Shown here piece after piece: positions 6,175 to 8,824 of a stretch of 8,824 nt of DNA. The position numbers were made by a program, and so were the translations under genes. The DNA comes from JAFCDQ01 sp964571335. Lineage in GTDB: Archaea; Nanobdellota; Nanobdellia; Woesearchaeales; ARS49. Each line of letters starts with the position of its first letter. Position 1 is the first letter of the stretch. Location of the stretch: NCBI GenBank assembly GCA_964571335.1, contig CAZNAM010000031.1, forward strand, positions 1 to 8,824. The letters run 5' to 3'. The notes beneath the pieces are model-generated. The model was not told the origin of the DNA, did no database searches, and worked only from the letters and a program-made list of their open reading frames with translations.

Positions 6175-7026
6175 TCAAAATAATGCAGGTGTAACAAAAA
6201 CCTCTAGTAATGCTGCTATGAATAAAATTAAAACAGATAATAAAACTAAATCAGATACATCAAGAAGAATTTTTTGGAAATTCTTTTTTCGATAATCTTT
6301 TCTTATTATTGCAACAGATATTATTCCTCCTGCCAGTGCTGCCACAAAATATGCCAATATTTCAGGTATTCCATGAACTGCGTATCTTAATATGCTTAAA
6401 GATCCAATATAAAAGAAAGCACCTATTTTCGGTAGCCCTAAAGTCGTGGCATATTGTGCAAGATGTGTTCTTATGAAGTTTCCTGCAGCAGCACCTATTA
6501 CTGAAGCATTCCATGTTAATATGAATATTGCCCCGGCACCATATACAAATGAAAATAAAATACAAAAAATCAATACTTTAACATTATTCAAAAAAATTTT
6601 GCTTAATAAAGATGTTTGTGCTACTTGTCCTGTTACTTGTTGGTTTAGGTTAGCAATTGTTTGTGTTTGAACTCTGAACACTTCACTTGCCATTTCATTG
6701 GGCAAAAATACATATAGCAAAGTGAAAGCTAATGCTAAACCTATAAAGATCATCATCATCGCTGTTAATGCTTTTGAATGTTCTTTGAGAAGACTTTTTT
6801 CAATCGAATCATCTAAAAGATCTTTTTCTTCTTCATAAATCATCAGATTATAGATTAATGGAACTGACGCCATCACTGCTAAAAAGACCATAACTAAACT
6901 GGCATGATCTTCAAAAATCCATAATGCTAAAAACAAAGCTATTATGCCATAAAAAAAGCCAAGAGTTAATACAAACCAAGGTCTTCTTTCTGCCTTAAAA
7001 GGATTCAATATACTCTCCAAAACCAT
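6175..7026 (-). CDS. SpoIIM family (DUF95) integral membrane protein
   Basis: The family is named after sporulation protein M of Bacillus, part of a peptidoglycan-remodelling complex. Archaeal members lack that context and their role is unknown. The 283 residues have a short cytoplasmic N-terminus with the archaeal-type NPFKAERRPW (8-17). About six or seven TM segments lie near 17-36, 44-63, 86-107, 148-170, 200-215, 221-241 and 257-279. Family marks are YGAGAIFILTWNASVIGAA (162-180), HGIPEILAYFVAALAGG (218-234) and the C-terminal LLEVFVTPAL (273-282), whose acidic residue and TP are conserved in SpoIIM. An extracellular loop rich in Gln and Asn lies around 117-140. TGA stop. It stands alone, divergent from aIF2-beta and convergent with the RPA32-like gene. 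Confidence 0.9.
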   Translation of the reverse strand: MVLESILNPFKAERRPWFVLTLGFFYGIIALFLALWIFEDHASLVMVFLAVMASVPLIYNLMIYEEEKDLLDDSIEKSLLKEHSKALTAMMMIFIGLALAFTLLYVFLPNEMASEVFRVQTQTIANLNQQVTGQVAQTSLLSKIFLNNVKVLIFCILFSFVYGAGAIFILTWNASVIGAAAGNFIRTHLAQYATTLGLPKIGAFFYIGSLSILRYAVHGIPEILAYFVAALAGGIISVAIIRKDYRKKNFQKILLDVSDLVLLSVLILFIAALLEVFVTPALF

Positions 7027-7046
7027 ATACTAAAATATATTTGTTT

Positions 7047-7063
7047 TATTTAAATAGTTTTTG
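7047..7063 (-). promoter_or_regulatory. BRE/TATA promoter of the SpoIIM-family gene, predicted leaderless
   Basis: On the minus strand CAAAAAC (7063-7057) is followed by TATTTAAATA (7056-7047). The box centre is about 25-26 nt upstream of the start codon at 7026. The leader region has no Shine-Dalgarno. Confidence 0.55.
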
Positions 7064-7087
7064 TAAGTTTTTATTTATTATTTTGAA

Positions 7088-7103
7088 GAAAAGCTTTTAA
7101 ATA
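7088..7103 (+). promoter_or_regulatory. BRE/TATA promoter of aIF2-beta/DUF424, predicted leaderless
   Basis: GAAAAGC is followed by TTTTAAATA (7095-7103), centred about 25 nt before the ATG at 7124. No Shine-Dalgarno lies between. The divergent SpoIIM-family promoter is about 40 bp away. Confidence 0.55.
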
Positions 7104-7123
7104 AACTCTTCTTTTGAGTAGTT

Positions 7124-7534
7124 ATGAGTTATGATATATTATTAAAAAGGGCCAGGGAAAAACTTCCTGAATCTGTTTTTGAAAAAGAAAGGTTTGAAGT
7201 TCCTAAGGTTTTAGGTCATTTTGAAGGTAATAAAACAATTATTAGTAATATTCAGCAAATAGCAAATACTTTAAGAAGAGATGTTGAACATTTATTGAAA
7301 TATTTATTAAAAGAACTTGCAACCCCTGGAGATATTAATAGATCAGGTCTGCTTATTCTTGGTTCAAAAATTCCAGCTTCAAGAATTAATGATAAAATAA
7401 AACAATATGCACATGATTTTGTTTTATGTTCTGTTTGTGGTAAACCAGATACAGAGCTAAAAAAAGAAGGAGGTTTTCTTGTGTTGAGGTGTTCTGCTTG
7501 TAGTAATAAACAGAATGTAAAATCTAAGATTTAA
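7124..7534 (+). CDS. Translation initiation factor aIF2 subunit beta
   Basis: Beta subunit of the archaeal IF2 trimer, which brings initiator Met-tRNA to the small ribosomal subunit. It is 136 residues, the usual length. The N-terminal helix YDILLKRAREKLPE (gamma-binding region) is followed by the alpha/beta core with GNKTIISN (35-42), the RRDVEHLLKYLLKELATPG segment (51-69) and GLLILGSKIPASRINDKIKQY (split here by eye into core and linker). The C-terminal zinc ribbon has C102-x2-C105 and C123-x2-C126. One base separates its TAA from the ATG of the DUF424 gene, so the two form an operon. The start is leaderless by promoter spacing. Confidence 0.97.
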   Translation: MSYDILLKRAREKLPESVFEKERFEVPKVLGHFEGNKTIISNIQQIANTLRRDVEHLLKYLLKELATPGDINRSGLLILGSKIPASRINDKIKQYAHDFVLCSVCGKPDTELKKEGGFLVLRCSACSNKQNVKSKI

Positions 7535-7535
7535 A

Positions 7536-7838
7536 ATGAAATTAATCGCGAAAACTCATATCAAAGATGGTAAAACTCTTGTAGTTGTTTGTGATAAAGA
7601 GTTGATTGGTAGAGTATTGGAAGATGATGCCTGCATTCTGGATTTGTCTGATGAATTTTACAAGGGTGAATTGATGACTGAAGAAGAAGTTGGCGATCTT
7701 ATCAGAAATGCAAATATGGTTAATTTTATAGGGGATAAATCTGTTAAATTAGGTATTGAAGAAGATATTATTGATGAAAATCACATAAAAATTATTGAAG
7801 ATGTTCCTTTTGCGATGAGTGTTGTTGTAGAAGATTGA
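7536..7838 (+). CDS. DUF424 family small archaeal protein
   Basis: This 100-residue conserved archaeal protein has no established function. It begins KLIAKTHIKDGKTLVVVCDK and contains a GRVLEDDACILDLSDEFYKG strand region. The GDKSVKLGIEE element (66-76) and the IIEDVPFAMSVVVED end (86-100) are what I associate with DUF424. It starts one base after the aIF2-beta stop with no Shine-Dalgarno, so it must be translated by coupling or re-initiation. The pairing with aIF2-beta suggests, but does not prove, a translation-related role. Its last 47 bases overlap the 3' end of the minus-strand HAD gene tail to tail. Confidence 0.85.
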   Translation: MKLIAKTHIKDGKTLVVVCDKELIGRVLEDDACILDLSDEFYKGELMTEEEVGDLIRNANMVNFIGDKSVKLGIEEDIIDENHIKIIEDVPFAMSVVVED

Positions 7839-8406
7839 TTTTTTCTAATATTTCTTCCCAATTGTTTACTCTTATAATATTTTTATGTAATTTTTTATTT
7901 TCATTCCAGGGTTGGTTGTATAACAAAGTAAGGATTCCTTTCTCCGCACATTTTATTGCATGATGATATGCATCTTCAATCATCACTGCGCAATTATTTT
8001 CCTGGCATATTTGTTTTTTTGTTTTTATTGACTTTGGAGAGTAATTTCCCAACATTGAAATTAAAGAGAAGGACTTATTAAAATATTTTTCAAGGGAATT
8101 ATATGTTTCTTTTTTTATTATTTCAGGTCTGCTGGTTATTATCAAAAGTTTATGTTTTTTACTCAACTGATTTACGGCTTCTACTGCTCCCGCTATAGGT
8201 TGCATTTCTAAAAAGTTTTTTGTTTTACAGAACTGTTCAAATAATCTTCTGCCTTCTTCTTCTGATGTTTTTGTTAAACTTTCTAAAGAATAATAACTTT
8301 TTATATCTTCATATTTAATTTCTGTGCCTTTGGTTTCATTAAAATACAAAATTAATTTTTTGGTGGTGTCAAAAAGAACATCATCAACATCTATACCTAT
8401 TATAAT
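7792..8406 (-). CDS. HAD-superfamily hydrolase, 5'-nucleotidase (NT5C/YqfW)-like, without a canonical start codon
   Basis: Probable Mg-dependent phosphatase of the HAD fold, nearest by eye to small deoxyribonucleotidase-like proteins; the substrate is unknown. Motif I is IGIDVDDVLFDT, with the nucleophile and acid Asp as DxD (D6 and D8 counting from ATT 8406). Motif II is LLIITSRP (T91/S92). A Lys-rich SIKTKK follows (motif III candidate), and motif IV is MIEDAYHHA (E144/D145), followed by GILTLLYNQPWN, typical of this subgroup. The problem is the start. The frame runs back without interruption to the DP2 stop TAA at 8412-8410, and between them the codons are AAA ATT ATA ATA GGT. The first usual start, TTG 8349, lies after motif I and would give a dead 185-residue protein. 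I place the start at ATT 8406 (204 residues), preceded by GGTG 7 nt upstream. The alternatives are TAA readthrough fusing it to DP2, or a sequence error. The C-terminus overlaps DUF424 by 47 bases. Confidence 0.75.
   Translation of the reverse strand: MIIGIDVDDVLFDTTKKLILYFNETKGTEIKYEDIKSYYSLESLTKTSEEEGRRLFEQFCKTKNFLEMQPIAGAVEAVNQLSKKHKLLIITSRPEIIKKETYNSLEKYFNKSFSLISMLGNYSPKSIKTKKQICQENNCAVMIEDAYHHAIKCAEKGILTLLYNQPWNENKKLHKNIIRVNNWEEILEKINLLQQHSSQKEHLQ
7839..7844 (+). terminator. Poly-T terminator after DUF424
   Basis: T6 follows directly after the TGA at 7836-7838. It lies inside the antisense of the HAD gene's last codons. Confidence 0.4.
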
Positions 8407-8409
8407 TTT

Positions 8410-8824
8410 TTAACACCAGCTTCCTAATCCTGTTTGTTTTTCTTTATCTTTTCCAAACATCCCTTCTATTCTTTTTTGCAATAGCATTATTGTTTGTTTT
8501 AAGTAATCTGAAACATTATATTCCTCGGCCAAATTTTTTGTTGCTTCAAAATATTTTATCGCACTTTTTTCTGCTATGGTAAATATTATTTTTCCCCCGC
8601 ATTTCAAACATCTTCCTTTCAGAGGAGGTCTTCTGTATTTTTCATTGCAATTAACACATCTAAACACTTGCATTGAAAATTTTCTTAAATTTCCTTTTGT
8701 GTCTTTTAAAAAATGTTTTTCTATTACTAGTCTTGCAACATCGCTAGTGTCCACTGCTCTTACTTTTTTTGCTATTTGCATTTGTCCAGCTAATTTTTCA
8801 CCCATACTTGGAAGAGTTTTATAT
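8410..8824 (-). CDS. polC: DNA polymerase II (PolD) large subunit DP2, C-terminal fragment; 5' end outside window
   Basis: Catalytic subunit of the archaeal family D replicative polymerase. The frame is open at the window edge; 137 residues are visible. They begin YKTLPSMGEKLAGQMQIAKK and continue into RAVDTSDVARLVIEKHFLKD, both typical of the DP2 C-terminal region. Next is FRCVNCNEKYRRPPLKGRCL with a following KCGGK, a Cys4 zinc site of the form CxxC-x12-CxxC. The last residues, QTGLGSWC, fit a degenerate PCNA-interacting peptide (Q-x2-L-x2-W), expected at the DP2 C-terminus. Stop TAA at 8412-8410. The HAD gene follows in the same frame with no gap. The ATG at 8805 is internal, not the start. 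Confidence 0.95.
   Translation of the reverse strand, partial: YKTLPSMGEKLAGQMQIAKKVRAVDTSDVARLVIEKHFLKDTKGNLRKFSMQVFRCVNCNEKYRRPPLKGRCLKCGGKIIFTIAEKSAIKYFEATKNLAEEYNVSDYLKQTIMLLQKRIEGMFGKDKEKQTGLGSWC

Noticed and set aside
7792..8349. HAD gene starting at TTG 8349
   Set aside because: It would exclude the intact catalytic motif I (DVDDV) encoded just upstream in the same frame.
1..8824. Mobile element, CRISPR array, tRNA/rRNA or defence island
   Set aside because: No inverted repeats with transposase, no regularly spaced repeats, no RNA gene signatures; nearly all sequence is explained by core genes and short promoters.

Overview
The window is AT-rich and clearly archaeal. Its genes include archaeal SecY, a two-repeat TATA-binding protein, MCM, the PolD large subunit (DP2), aIF2-beta and an RPA32-like OB-fold protein. 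Short intergenic gaps, low GC, and a surface protein with an N-terminal helical domain plus Cys-rich modules suggest a DPANN lineage (Woesearchaeota/Pacearchaeota-like). That placement is inference from style and was not computed. The window looks like core chromosome. I see no insertion sequence, integrase, CRISPR array, tRNA or rRNA.

Layout. Positions 1-1553 (+) hold the 3' part of secY, overlapped by one base by a DUF106/EMC3-like insertase. Positions 1665-2324 (+) encode TBP with an unusual Lys-rich N-terminal tail. Positions 2417-4429 (+) encode the replicative helicase MCM. Positions 4487-5542 (-) encode a membrane-anchored, Cys-rich surface protein of unknown function. Positions 5606-6154 (+) encode an RPA32-like protein with an OB fold and a winged helix. 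Positions 6175-7026 (-) encode a SpoIIM-family membrane protein. Positions 7124-7838 (+) hold the aIF2-beta/DUF424 pair. Positions 8824-7792 (-) hold the 3' end of DP2 followed by a HAD-family hydrolase.

Functionally the window groups replication (MCM, RPA-like, PolD), transcription initiation (TBP), translation initiation (aIF2-beta) and membrane protein biogenesis (SecY, DUF106). The promoters are unusually legible. Five of the six promoter-proximal genes have a BRE-like A-run plus TATA element centred about 25-28 nt upstream of the start codon and no Shine-Dalgarno, which predicts leaderless mRNAs. TBP is the exception: it has a short leader, a Shine-Dalgarno, and two extra tandem TATA-like elements that suggest autoregulation.

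The strangest locus is the DP2/HAD junction. The catalytic motif I of the HAD enzyme is encoded in the same frame directly after the DP2 stop codon, with no ATG, GTG or TTG available to start it. This implies a non-canonical start such as ATT, stop-codon readthrough into a fusion, or a sequence error. I found no clearly new multi-gene defence or mobile system.
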